From Limnomonas spitsbergensis (taxonomy: Eukaryota; Chlorophyta; Chlorophyceae; Chlamydomonadales): a stretch of 64,000 nucleotides of DNA. Location of the stretch: contig JAYJMM010000086.1 of NCBI GenBank assembly GCA_037349105.1, positions 1,423,501-1,487,500 on the forward strand. The letters are read 5' to 3'. The notes under the pieces are model-generated. The model searched no databases, had not been told where the DNA came from, and was given only the letters and a program-made list of their open reading frames with translations. Shown here in pieces: positions 11,680 through 24,900 of the stretch (the stretch's first letter is position 1; every line of letters begins with the position of its first letter). Both the position numbers and the translations under genes were made by a program.

Positions 11680-13951
11680 TCACCACGGTCCCTCCCATCC
11701 CACGCACGGCCCGCTGTTGCCGCCTCCGCCACCGCCACGCATGTGCTGTTGTGGCAGGTGGTGTTGGTTCATGGGGGGCATGAATCCCACAGGCGGCATC
11801 AGCCCCATGCTGACCGGCCCCATGTTCATCTGTCCCATGTTAACCGGCCTCATCCCGGGCTGGACTGGCCAGACGATGCGAGGGCTGACGGTGACCCAGG
11901 GGGGCATGGGCGGGCTCCCATGCATCATCCACATGCCCGGTCCATGCATGCCGGGCCCATGCGCACCGCCCGAAATCATGGGATCGCCACCCATGCCCTC
12001 AATGGGGCCCATTGGGCCAGGGCTCATGTGGTAGGGCACGAAGCCGCTCTGAAAAGGCATGTGCACACTCGGGCTCATGTGCATGGGAAGCATCCCTCCC
12101 GCGCCATGCGACAGTCCCATGCTGCCGTCCATTGGCCTGTCCTGGTACCTGGGAGGTTGCGACGCGCCCCAGGGATAGCGTGGGCCTCCCATGGGGTGCA
12201 TGCCGCCACCCGCGTGCAAGCCGTGGGAGCCGTACGGCCGGCTGCCACCCGCCTGCCTGCCGTAGGACATATCGGAGCTGTTCGGCCCGCTAACGCCAGC
12301 CGGCCGGCCGGCCGAACCGTACCGCCCGTTGCCACCTGCCTGCATGCTGTGGGCACTGACGCCCACCATGCCGACTGTCTTGCGCTGGCCCGGGCAGTGC
12401 ATCTGAGGCACGCAAGCTCCATGCGGGTGGCTGTCCCCGGTACCCATGACCCTGTTGGTGCCATGTGGTGCGCCCGACCGCTGCTCTCGAATGTGCCAGA
12501 CGTGGCTGCCACCAACACTGCTACCACCAGCACTGCCCTGTGCGGAGGATGATAGAGATGGGCAGTACGCTGGCATGTGCACTCCGGTTCCCGGGGAGGG
12601 GGGCAGCTCAGGCCCAGCCACAGAGCCGGCGCTTGAGGGAGGAGTTAATTTGGCCATGGCTGCTGGCCCTACTGCGGCCGGGACAGGCGGCGTGTCGCCC
12701 TGCAACACCTCCTTGGTGGGGGCGCAGCTGCTGAAGGCCTTTGCCTTGACATTGAAGGTGAACTTGGGCTCCGCAGGCTCAGAAGCTGCCGCTGCGGGGA
12801 CTTGAGCTATGGCAGTGGAGGCTGCCACCGCGAGCGCTGTCACTGCGGGCGCGGCCAGGAGCGAGGGTGGGCGAGGCGGCCGTGGCACATCAAAACCAGG
12901 GACACTGGAGCCGTGACCAAGCCAATGTGAGTCGGGCTGGCCGCCAGCTACCTGCTCGGGGTTGGAGATGCTCTGCCTCTTTTCGTCGAAGGACCTGCGT
13001 GAGGTGACAGTGTCACAGCAATAAGGGAGGAACTGGATCACGAGAAACGCAGCCATACGGTAAGCTTTGTTTACGTACCGTAGTTAAAGGTCGAGAGAGA
13101 GATGAACAGTTGTATGCATAGTTTACTTCTCTGCGCATCAGACCATACGTGGGGGAGTGCCAGGCGCCCACCGTCGGGCCTCAGTGGACCAAACCTACTG
13201 GGCTGCCTACAGCTAGTGGCCCAAGCAGCGGGGCTTGCTGTACCAGGTCCCTTGGCAATAGGCTGTGATGGGGCTGAACGGTGGCTGCAGCGCTACAAAA
13301 TAAGCAGTGAGCGTATGGTGTGGACACTGGACGGGCAATTATACGTGGAAGACATTTCGTGTATGAGTGGTCTGCATGAAAGACATCTTGTGTATGAGTT
13401 CAGGAAGGTGTATACCCGCTGGACCCTGCTGAATGCTCGGCCGCATGGGGCTGGTAGGGGACGAGCAACCTCAAATCCAGCTACCATGCACCGCCAGGAC
13501 CATGGTGCAGCCATGCCCCCCTCCTACCTGAGGGGGGCAGGAACATGGAACACGGCCTTCTAGGCAGGTGGAGAGAGAAGATCGTTGGGCGGGTACTTGT
13601 GTATGAATGAGGCCCAAGTCATCACCTGGCCATACTGTCATGCATGCCAGGCGTTTTGCACCGCAAGTGTAATTCAAGCTCAGACCCAGTCACGTGTTCA
13701 CGCTTGGGCCTCAGGTTCAGAAACAGCAGCACAGAGCCAAACATTTTTGCTACTTAGGGCTGTAGCCTGGGCTTTGATCCAGCGTGGTGACTTACTGGCA
13801 GCTGTCCCTTTGTTTCTGCTCTTGCTGTTGCCTCTTCAACTGGCTGAGGATCCCTGCATCCGGCGTTGGTGGCCCAAGACCCATATTGTCGTCCCGCTCG
13901 TCGTTCTCAAACGTTGCCTGTGCCTGGTCCTCGCTCTTCCTCGAAGCCCTC
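11680..13951 (-). CDS. Ataxin-2-like low-complexity protein, paralogue 2 (two 3' exons)
   Basis: Two exons join in phase: 13951-13796 (after GGCGCAG; residues RASRKSEDQ...QKQRDSC; before GTAAGT) and 12994-11680 (after CACGCAG; begins FDEKRQSISNPEQ; stop TGA). The second is collinear with paralogue 1: a PAM2-like FNVKAKAFSS segment, then VLQGDTP, GTGVHMPAY, NRVMGTGDSHPHG, and Met/Gly/Pro-rich stretches such as MGPVSMGLMPP. Its PAM2 match (F-N-x-x-A-x-x-F) is closer to consensus than that of paralogue 1. It ends before the polyglutamine tail. Further upstream, 14226-14297 may be another exon (IGIVDHSEFG) and an ATG near 14478 (MSQHG) a start. Role in mRNA or P-body biology is inferred only from the motif and composition. 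Confidence 0.5.
13135..13330. repeat. Dispersed MITE-like repeat, copy
   Basis: It contains GTGGACCAAACC, GTGGCCCAAGCAGC, GGCTTGCTGTACCAGG and, at its end, CTACAAAATAAGCAGTG, close to the family terminus. It sits in the intron between the two 3' exons of ataxin-2-like paralogue 2. Confidence 0.65.
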
Positions 13952-14499
13952 CTGCGCCACATGTATGAGAGGTTGGTGATCAGACATGAGGGTGGCAGGT
14001 GTAGAGCCATGCATGATGCCATGAGGGGTAGAGCCGTTTTGTAAGTGTGCGCGTCCACATTCGGGGCTTTAAAGGACAGCTGGGTGGTCACCGTTGGGCC
14101 ATGAGGGCCAAACCATGACCTGCGCAGGGTCGGCGGCCAACGCATGCAACGGGGCATGGGACGTAGCTGAAATATACGGTAGCTTAAGTGCAACCAGTTG
14201 AAATTGGATAGGGAGTGCACACTCACCCATAATGGCCTCTGCCTCTGCTGACTTGCTTTTTAACGCCAAATTCGCTGTGGTCGACGATGCCGATCTCCTA
14301 AGGGCACAGTTGTAGGCAATTATGGAGGTTATGATTCAAAAGCGCTTGAGAAGATAGGCAGGCGATCATGATTCCCGCTGACAGGCTAGGGGGGGGGTCG
14401 ACTGATCACAAAGGACGCCCATCTCATCAACTCCTAGACAGGGGCAGGGTTGAGCCGTGAAGACCATGTTGAGACATCCCACCCCTGCCTGGAGGGTGA

Positions 14500-15970
14500 G
14501 AGGGACTTTCTTTGATATCAATGTGCTGCTTTGTTGGTTGAATATTGGGTGGTGCTGGTGATGTGTGTGTGTGCTGCGTGTGTTGCTTGTGCGGTAGGTG
14601 TTAGTAGGTGTCGTGGATGTAAAGTCAATGTCATTACACCTCTGGGCCCTGCTCAAAAAGGCTCGGCCGCGTGAGCGCCCAACTGTCCCGTTGTGGATAA
14701 AAGGGAATACTGCTTGTGTATGTGTAACTACTTGCTTCTGATCGGCTGTGTATGTCAGCTGTGTCACCATGTCCAATGCTAGAATCTAGATGGCCTGGGG
14801 AATCTTCGGACGGCCTATCCTTTACCTTTGTCCTCCTTTCTTTATTTCCTCGTGCCTTTAGTTTCCTCGTCTCCCAACCAGCCATGTGGGCGCCCACATG
14901 GCCGGGCCTTTTTGAGCTGGGCCCAGAGGTGCTACGTCGTTCAAATATTTGCTTCGAATGCCCTAGCATCAAAGGGCAAGCAACGAGAAAATCTGTGTGA
15001 TGTTCACGTTTTTGATGAAGATGTCGTCCAAACAGTGCGCGGTAGGACAGTTTTGGGGGCTAGAGAAACATCAGGCTTCCTATCCTTCCTTCCTGACCTT
15101 ATTATCCTTTTTGTTCATTTTATTATCCTTTTTGTTCATTTTATTTTATCCTGTCCCCTCTTTTCTTAGTCCCATTTCCTCTCAAGCAGACAAGTGGGCG
15201 GCTTGGCACCCACGCTGCCACCCTTTATACGCAGGGCCCTTACGTGTAGCGTCACACACTTGCCGGCAGGTCCTTCAAACGAAATATTAGAATGAGGAGG
15301 GGACCGTGCTCCAACTTAGAGAGGGGGGTATTCATGCTCCTGAGGAGCTGAGACAGGAGAGCACACTCCCTACCAGTACCGACACGTTTTAAATTTCCCA
15401 TTCCATGCATACATGCCAAGAAAGTTGGTTTACATGGACGGTGGTCATTCACGCTCGAGTGAAAGGCAATTTGGCGGAGAAGGCCGATTCAAAAGTGACT
15501 GGGAAATGGCGTGGCGCCTAACTCCAAACATTCTCAACTCATAGCCGTCAAATTCAACAAAGGCAAGGATGCCTGAAGCAGGCCACGTCTTACCTGGCAC
15601 CACTAAACAGCCACCTTATCGGTTTCAGCTCTGCAACAGTGTTGTGAGTTACTCTTGCAGTTACAGCTGTCTCTCCTAGCTGAGGTCTCATGGAAAAGGC
15701 ATTGAGTCAATGACGTTTCATCTCTATTCAGGGCCCGGCTCAAACAAAAGCTCTGACCTGCTCAAACAAAAGCTCGGCCACGTCGGCAACCAACTGTCTT
15801 GTTGTAAAGGAGAGCAGAAATAGGGAAAGATAAGAAGTCTAGAGCTGTTCAGCAGGGCCAATAGGTCTATCAAACCCTTTTGACACGATTCAGTGTGCAC
15901 GCAACAAACAGATAATTCGATCCATTAAAAGCCTTTTTGTTCATACTTTTATATTAAGAAAAAAACACCA
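14500..15970. other. Repeat-dominated intergenic stretch between convergent/adjacent minus genes
   Basis: No gene was recognised. It is largely built of four copies of the GGGCCCAGAGGTG-type repeat: about 14620-14700 (reverse orientation), 14800-14950, 15060-15260 and 15700-15830 (reverse). A 29-bp doublet TTATCCTTTTTGTTCATTTT lies at about 15108-15150. The downstream boundary is the stop codon of the DUF5695 gene. Confidence 0.6.
14800..14950 (+). repeat. Dispersed GGGCCCAGAGGTG-type repeat, copy
   Basis: Pyrimidine lead, then TGGGCGCCCACATGGCCGGG, CCTTTTTGAGCTGGGCCCAG and AGGTGCTACGTCGTT. An inverted copy lies about 180 bp to the left (14620-14700), so the two form a large imperfect palindrome. 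Confidence 0.8.
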
Positions 15971-15976
15971 ATTAAA

Positions 15977-18900
15977 TCATTCGCCAGGTTTCGAAAGGTC
16001 GAGTTCGAAAATCTCCGAAACAGACACGACAAATGTGCCAACCCTCCCTGGTGCCCCGTCACATGCCCTTCCCATGACTGTACAACGGACAACAAATTGA
16101 GGGTGGCCAGACGTCTGCTTCACAGTGATGTGAGCACGGGTTGCACTTTTGGCTTGAGCTTCGTACGCACCAAGGGCCACGACTACTTTATTTCTAGATA
16201 GATGCGACTCAGCCCATTCTATGTACGCCCCATCAATCTGGATCAAAAGCGAATGCTGTGAAACGAAAAACCTAGTCCTGAACGCATCGCGAGGGAAGAT
16301 CTTCAAAGAAAGAGGCACCTGACAGCTGTCTGTCTTCTGCTGATACACTTCTTGCAAGGGGGGCGAGGAAAATATAATATCGCAATAAAAACACATCCAT
16401 CCAAGCTGCGAGTCGCAAGTCAGGACAGAAGTCACCTGCAAGGCAGACAGAGACACGGCGTTAATGCCACTGATAAGTTTCGGGTGGTTCAGCTACACTT
16501 CAGCTACAACCCGGCCTACAGCCGGCCGGGCTTGGTGCAGCAAGGTCTGTTGCTTGGACCCACAGCCGCAAGCCAGTCAGGGTTTCGTCCTCATCGGCCC
16601 AGCGGTGGCCGCCCGGCGGCCCCCCAAAGGAGGCATGACGCGCATCAAAACATTGGGTTATGCGTGCAAACCTGAACCATGATGGACATAACCCTTAACT
16701 CTAACCCCTTGGTTCTCGCACCTGAGAACAATGTCCAAAGAATCCGACCCCCCAGTCTGCTGAATAGCCATCTGGGCGTAAGAGAGCAGGGTCCCCGTGA
16801 AACCCCATGGAGGCGCCTCCTTGAGGCTTGATGTTTGTGACGCTCCCCATCAGGCCAGCAGTCGCAAGACGCAGCAGAAACAAATCATCTGGGTGCTTCA
16901 TGTAATGCTTCATGAGCGGGACAGCGTTCAAGGCTCCGGCGTAGTGGTGCAGAACTCTCTCGTTCCCGATGTTGGTCTTGCCCTGAGAAAAAAGTCGAGC
17001 TTTGCCTTAGTGTGACCTTGTTATGACGGGTCAGGTGCCCTCAAAACAGGTCTTTAAAAGAATGCAGATGGGGAAATTACTCATTCACCCCCCTGATTCA
17101 AACCTCACATTGATGAAATAATCTGCAAGTGCAAACCACGACAGCGTGTTAGTTAAGAGTGGGAGCATGGATACAATCCTACTGGTGTTTGACAAAAAAA
17201 GTATCTTACTTACCCCACCACCTCCTCGCGCTACCGCTTAAGCCCCAGTGAGGGAACAGACCATCGTAAGCTAAAATTGCCTCCACCGTGGCCGCAGCTC
17301 CATGCTCGTCGCCTTCACGGCTCAACCAAGTGTAAATTTCCTCATGGCCCGTGTTGTCCCACGGCATCTCGGAACCGAAAGGAAACGTGAGGCTTTGCCA
17401 GAAAGAGATACGCTCCTGTGGAGGAGGAACAGCTGTCACGGTTTGCGGACAGAGTCTCATGCCAGGGTTCATTTAGCAGGTCCTCCCAATTCTTGGACTG
17501 CTCATCATAACAACTCTGTGACACATCCCTCACCGCCATGACTTCTTTCATCATCCTCGCTTCCTGTGAGAGAAGAAATGCACCAGCTTTAAGATCGGGC
17601 AACTCTAACAATACTCAAGCAGCCCGTCTACCAGCTCATGTCCAGACAATAAGAGGTACTGACGTCATCAGCCTTTAAAACAGGACCACTGTATAGAAGA
17701 ATGATAGTAGATACAGACGTCATCAGCTTTAAGGCAGGACCGTACCACCATATAATGAAATGATGTTCAGAGATCAGGGCATCTGTAAAAAATTACATAC
17801 GAAAGATACGCTACTTATTTAGCTGAGCTTACCTCAACCATACCCTCAATTTCGACGTCATCCAAGATGTTGGCAAAGACACTTCCGGCCACTTCACATT
17901 GCAGATTGAACGAGTCAGGCAGAATTTACACGAGCAATCAAGACCAAAAGCACGCCACACTCACTCAGGCCCCAACGACCGTAAAGTTTTCCGTACTGCC
18001 ACATGGCAACGGTCGTTCTAGCCTACAAAGCGTTAAAAAAAAAACGTCAGACGAGCCGGACAAAACTGGCAGGATGCATCAGAAACGAATTTCATCGCGT
18101 ATCTCCATCTCTAGATAACCTTCCAGCCCTACAGTTTGATCACAAGCACACTTCCCCGCTCCTGCACTAGAGGGACTCACGGCGTTTTGAAGGTACCATC
18201 GCCAAGACTCCCTCTTGACAAAAGAGGGGTTGTGGAGTCTCGCCAGCCTGTAGAGCGACCAATGAACGGCTGCCACATGCGGGTACTGCACCAGCAGAGA
18301 GGGCACACATGTCGGTGACGATCCTTATAATCTGAGAAAGGTGTTCGCTACATCCAGATCCTTTGGTCCAACTGGTAAGAACGCTACAGCTGGGCACGGA
18401 AAGCCTGGCAGTAGTCAGGAACTGAGGCTTGCATGAGGAGCACTGACATGATACAGTGTTCCTTTTTCTGCTTGAATTTCAATTTTGGCAGGCCGCCCAG
18501 CGGCCGTTCAAGGCCCGATGAGGACCAAGCCTGGACCGGCCTGCAACTGGTGACCAAAGCAACAAGGCTGGCCACGAATGGAGCCTCCGGCCAGCGGCCG
18601 GAGTGTAGCTGACATGAAGCTGAGACACAGAAAAAGAAACACTGACATTGTATGCCCGCCACGTCTCCAGGGAGTGCGCCTTATCCCAGCAAGTCAGCCA
18701 CCACCGCGCAGATACGCAGTTGCGGATGAATTGTGGCTCCGCCTGAAATGAGAAAGCAAGGACGAGCACAGATTGTTTAGGGAGCGTGCATATCTATGTG
18801 AATAAAGCCAAATCGTATTTAACTCACAACGAGTTTCCGGGTAAAAATGCATCATTTATCGAGGGGGGGGGCAAATACAAAAAAATCGACCCCATCCCCC

Positions 18901-21900
18901 TTTTTTGTACAGCTTAACGAGAGCGTTACATAGCTGTTTTTTAAATATTTTTTGGCCCAGGGGGGTGGGACATATGAGGGGTCAAAGTATGGGGTGGGTG
19001 GGTGGGTGGTCTCCAAAAAAAGCATTTGTTTTTCAAACTTCATATCTTTTTCCCCTTCAAACTTTGTATCTTTTTGCTGGAGGTCTATTGAGGCTGGCAG
19101 CTGCACCTCTGTGTTCTTCTTGCCAACATGAGTCCATTTACATCCTAAAATGTTGCTTGAATTACCACATGACCCCCTGCCCCCCCACACTGAGGGTTTG
19201 GCCCCCGAAACCAGCTGAGTCAGCCTTAGAAAGAGCTGTATTATACGCAGCACATGGTAGTGTTGGTCTAGTGGATCATGAATGTACCTACACTTGTGGT
19301 CGTTATGGCAAGGTCCTCAAATCCGCTGACCCTGCAAACGTCAGACGCCACCAGAATGGGAGTGCATGGTAGCTTCTGCGATACCATGCGATTCGAAGCG
19401 GCAGAAACGCTCGGGTTTACTCCCGTTCCAACCCTAGCTACCCCTGCTGCAACCCTAGCTGCTGCCCCAGCTGAGCCAACACCCGCGAGCCCGCCAGCCT
19501 CTCCTTCTCCATCTCCTGCTGAGAATGAGGCTGCAACGGCGTCGCCTCCCTCATCAGATGTTCCGCCATTGCGAGAGGTCGCGAAGTGCCAGGGCTATTC
19601 ACCTCCTGTTGGCCAGCCTTTTGCAGCGTATTGGGTGTTTTGGGTGGGGATGGGGTACCCAGTTTTTTTGGCCCCCCCTTCTTCATGTATCATTTTAATT
19701 TTACATAATCACTGTGTAATACGGTAGGCTACTTTGGGTGTCGCCAGGTGGATACTACTTTGATTGGACACTACCAGGTTAACAGGGATCTAACCATGGT
19801 CAGCCTGCGGCCGGTGGCCCCAGCTGCAGGGCTTGCAGAACCAGGCCCGCAAAGCCGCAAGCAAAGATGTAGCTGAACAGTGGCTGAAGCCAAATGTAGC
19901 TGAACAGTAGCTGAAGCCAAGATGTAGCTGAACAGTAGCTGTAGCGCTCTCAAATAAAATAGTGAATAAGCAGCATCGCAAGCATCCACACCTTGATTAG
20001 CTCCGGCGTTTCTTCAAAATAAAACATGGAGGATCGTATACTGTAGTTTGTGCGGTCCTGTTTAGAGGGAGGGGGAGTAAATCAAATTGCAAGGCGGGTA
20101 CACAACTCCCTAAAACACCAAAAACACGGCTGATGTTGTGCCGACCTCATGACACGATTCACGGCGGGCAAGCAACTGACAGGCAATATTATGGGTTCCC
20201 CAAAACACATGGGCATGACACCAAAACCAGTCGAAGAAGAGGAATGGAACCCACATCCCGCCAGGTACACAAGGGTCGAGGAAACAGTGCTGCATGAGCC
20301 GAGGCCACCTGCGCCTTACCTACCCAAAGCCCGGTATCAAGGATATGCATGTCAACACTGTGAGCATTTCAGGGTGCTCCAGCTACACCTCAGCCTGCTG
20401 CTGGAGGGGGCTGGTGCAGCAAGGTGCCTGCTCCTTCCCTCAATTCGTTCCGTTTGTTCCGTTTACTCACTTTGTGGTATGGGTTTGGTTCCAATCGGCC
20501 CATGGTTGCCCCCCCCAACAATGGTTTGGCGTGCACTCAACAAGCACTGAACAACTGGATGTCAGCCAAACTCACTTGGATGTACGGCCTCTCCTCCCCG
20601 CTCGAATCCGCAGACTGCTGGAACAGCGTCTCATGCACGTACGCCTCCAGCTTTGCGACCTCGGATGCATCCGGCAAGCCCAGCTGCTTGCTCGCGACGG
20701 CCAAAGGCTGAGCCGCACCCGCTTCATCAGAAAGGCCGCTCATGAAGACCCGGGGCTCTGTCATGATCCGCTTTTGCACCTCATTGTCATACCCCATGAA
20801 AGCAGGTCCTCTCTGCCAAGGGTCACCGGTCCCGGCTGGGAGCCAGCCGTGTTCGGGGTCGGAGGAGGTGCGTCCAAAGCTTGTGACTAGAGCCCGCGCG
20901 GGAGGGAGAACCAGGACGTTGATGACCTGGAAGCAGTGGATTTGATTCAGGGTGCTTTCAGCTACAGTTCAGCTACAATTCAGCTACAGTTCAGCTACAA
21001 CCTGGCCCACAGCCGGCAGGGCTTGGTGGAGCAAGCCCAGTTGCTTGGGCCAACGGCCGTAGGCAGGTCCAGCTTTGGTGCAATCGGACTAGTGGTGGCC
21101 GTCCGGTGGCATCCCGAGGGAGATCTAATGGGAATTAAGATAGAGCACTGCCTGGAAGCCTGGCAGAATCAGAGGCAGCGCTCTCAGGCACATCTTGCAA
21201 ACATGCACTGTATTTAACACTGAGCAAAGTCCAATGATGTCCTATATCCTTTTTCATGCATTGCAGATGCCAATGACATCCAACACCGATCTCCGATATT
21301 CTCATATCCTGTTTCATGCAATGCAAACGCTAATGTTATCCTAACGGTATATCCTTTATCCTTTTTCATGCAGTACAGGGCACAAATATGACAGAGCACG
21401 ACAATCCATTTCATCAACACGTACTTGTTCTTGAAGTGCCTCGACCCCTGCTGCTTTGAAAAAGAGACTCAGACGGACCCGGCCGACATAAGAGGGGCAA
21501 ACCGACTTGGGGTTCATTTCATAGTTGCCCAGCTGGCAAGCTGTCCAAACGATTGTGTCATCAGCTTGGGCAGTACAATCAATGCCCGTCCGCATGCGGT
21601 AGCTGAGCAACGCAGACCCTCGTGGTTGAGTGGGTGAAGGCACCTCCTCCAGCCGCAGGGCCGTTGGCGGCTGTTGAGAGTGGCTTGCGAGCTTTAAGCC
21701 AGGCGGCAGGCGCACCAGCATGCGAGACTCTGTCATGTCGGCGTGGAGGACAAAGCCAGGCACCCCAACAACAACGGGATGACCGGCAGCCAGGAGGGTC
21801 GCCTCAACCTGGCCAAGCAGAGGGCATCCCAGGGTTCAGGGTAGAGTGTTTTGGGTAGAGGGCATGAAGCAAAATAAGTGTTTTTTTCCCCTGAATGAAA

Positions 21901-24900
21901 ATACACGAGAGGAGTAAAAAAGTACACAGGGCTGATGCAAACACAATTCAGCACATGCGCAAGATGTATACAGTATACCGCTAAACGGTATGTAATATAT
22001 CTTTGGAACGAGCGCATCGACCTAAAACATCAACCCGGATATGAGCGCGCTTACCTGCTTAGGCCCCGGCGACAGTAGGAGACGGAAACCATACACCTTG
22101 GACTGACCCCTCTCGAGGATCTGAGAGGTTGGTGTGACCCATTGTTTTGCATCCCGCCTGCAAGCAACAGGGAAGAGACACAAGGGAGGAAGCTGTAAGA
22201 GGGTGGGACGAAGCGTGAGGCGGCTTCAAAATATCTAGATCACAGAATGAATGGTACGCTCCCTGACCGGTAAGGACATTGTCAGGACTCTGGAACCTCA
22301 GAAAAGCGCACAAGACTTTGGAACCCCAGAACAGCACACAAGGACCCTAAACCAAAAGAGTGAAGAGGAATTTGTAACCTCAGAATCTGAATGGCGCTCT
22401 GCTCGGAATGGCGCACGGGACTCTGTAATACCTATCTCGTCCTTCTCAACTCGTTTTATTTTCTGTTGGTGGACTAGGCTAGCCTGTTTTGGTTTTAGTT
22501 GCTGGTCACTCCCCGGTTTGCTCTGCCTGGCCCTTTCGGAAAAGGCTTTGGGTAATTGCATTCACTTCGTACAAACCCCAAGGGAAAAAGGACTGTGAAT
22601 CCCTATGAGCAGCGCACAGGAATTGGGAATCTATCTAGATACCTCGTGCACAAATCCCGTTACTCTACAGGGTGCATCCCACTCCTGTTCTTTCAACACA
22701 CATTTAACAGGGATTGTTTGAAGGTTACTACCTGCACTTCTAGTTACTATCTGTACTTCTGGTTACTACCCGTACATCTGGTTACTACCTGTACTTTTGG
22801 TTACTACCTGTACTTCTGGTTACTACCTGTACTTCTGGTTACTACCTGTACTCCTGGTTTCTACCTGTTCTTCTGGTTATTACCTGTACTGCTGGCAACC
22901 AAAATGATTTCCGAGTACCACTTCAAGAATCCCTGGCACCCACCACTCGTTATCAGCCCATGCCTTTGAGTGAAGCAAGAGCTCGTTGTGACCCTCAAAT
23001 GCAAACCCCATCTCGCTGCGGTCGTCTCCTCTCAGGGGGCGCCAAGCTTCAAACGAGGTCCCCGGTTGGGGCAGAACCAGTAGGACGGGGCCTTGGCCAC
23101 TGGCCTTGGTCACTTGGACGTAACCAAAGTGGCCTCCGGGGTAGGCCTCGACGAACGAGCACTGTGAGGAGCCAAGAAATACAGACTCGACGAGGCGGCG
23201 CGGCAAGAATGAAAGGCATGTGAAAGGATCTGAAGTAGGATCGCGACGGGACGGACATTGATGGAGATGCTTATAGATCAATGGCCACAAAGTGTTTCAT
23301 GAAAACAATTGATCAGCAAGTTGACAAGAGGGGCTGCACCTTGCGCAAGTCCATGGGATGTGCCTAACTATCCCGGGGGGGTGTTTTGGTACGGTTGTTG
23401 CAAAGATATTTTACGCTAGGTGTCAAGCGCACCCTCCTTGGAAGGTTTCAAATTGTAATTAGCCCATCGGGTGAAGCAAGTTTGAACTGGCACACTCAAA
23501 TGCACTCCTGGTACCTACAAAACATGACATGAGCATCCAGGCAATTACCCAGGCCCAGGTATCCCCCGACACAAGGATGATCAACAAGCTACAGATCACC
23601 AAACACCACAACTTACGACCCCCCCTTTTGCTGCTGAGATTAAGGTCGTCATATAAAAACGGCATGGAAGTGCAGCTGTGGTCTTGCAAGTGCTCTCGCC
23701 AGACGACTTATTCTGGGCCACCGGGGACCTCCACTGGGCTAATGGTGTCCAAACCACAATCCGCCTATGGCTGATGGCCCCAGCAGCAAGGCTTGCTGCA
23801 TTAGGCCCCCTCAGTCGTAGACCGTCATGTAGCCGAACTGTAGCTGAAGCACGCTAAAATACACAGGGATGGCTGATACTAGCTAACGACGCACCTGAAC
23901 AGCAACTTGCTCCAACCTCCGATTCGCGAAATACTGGTCCTGCAAGTTAACACAATTAAATTTTCAAAAATTCAAACTGGAGGCGTCTCACCGGCTGGTT
24001 CATTGGTTGCAGCCCTGAAATTTTGATGCAAGGGTGCTCCGACTTAGCTGCGGCTACAGGGCCACTGGCCGTATGCACATCGGGGTTTGATGCCCCCATC
24101 GGCCCCGTTGTGGCCGCCTGGCAACGCGCAAATGTCTTCTGGTACCCAATATGGTAATGGCGCGGACGCAGCCTAGGCCCATGCCGCGCTGTTTCCTTAA
24201 CCCTCGCGCACATGCGGAGCGTAGTTTCCTTTATTTCTTCCTTTCTTTGGTACCCACTTGAAATATTGCTCGAGCCAACGCGCCGGAAGAACATTTCAGA
24301 TTATCATTGAACAGGCAGGAGCATCAGGGGGCAAGGATTCCTCAGTGATGTGCAACTTCCTCTCTTTCAGGGCTGGGGGACCCAGCTCCTGGACAGGGGG
24401 AAACCCTGAATGCCCCCACCACCTTACCCCCCCCACCCAAAATGGACAGGTGGCAACCCTGAATACCCCCCGTACACCTCCCCCCAAATGGAACACTCAC
24501 CATGGGGAGACTGATGCCCAGCGAGCCGAGCTCCAGGCCGCCTTGCATTCCGATATTCGTCACGTTAAACCAGAGGTGGATTTCGCCTGGGATCCATTTG
24601 GATGGAACCTCCAGCCATCGCTGCACACTGATAGGGCAGCTAGGTGGAAGCTGAGGACCGAGATCCGCAAAATGAAGACGGCTTGCCTCGTCATGGGGAA
24701 GAGTCCTGCACAGGCCCAAAAATATATGTCAAGCCTTCATGTTTGCGCCATCAGTGGTACTGAAACACGGCATGCCATGATCACGCCCATGCACCATGCA
24801 CCATGCCCATGCACCATGCCCATGCACCATGCCATGATCACGCCCATGCACCATGCCCATGCACCATGCAGTATTGCAATGTTACTGAAATACAGCATGC

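Noticed and set aside
11644..12552. 302-codon plus-strand open frame rich in His, Ala and Arg
   Set aside because: It is antisense to the second ataxin-2-like exon, whose collinearity with paralogue 1 fixes the coding strand.
22726..22896. CRISPR-like look of regular direct repeats
   Set aside because: Units are contiguous with no unique spacers, in a eukaryotic intron: a minisatellite. The same applies to the arrays at 62.5 and 63.2 kb.
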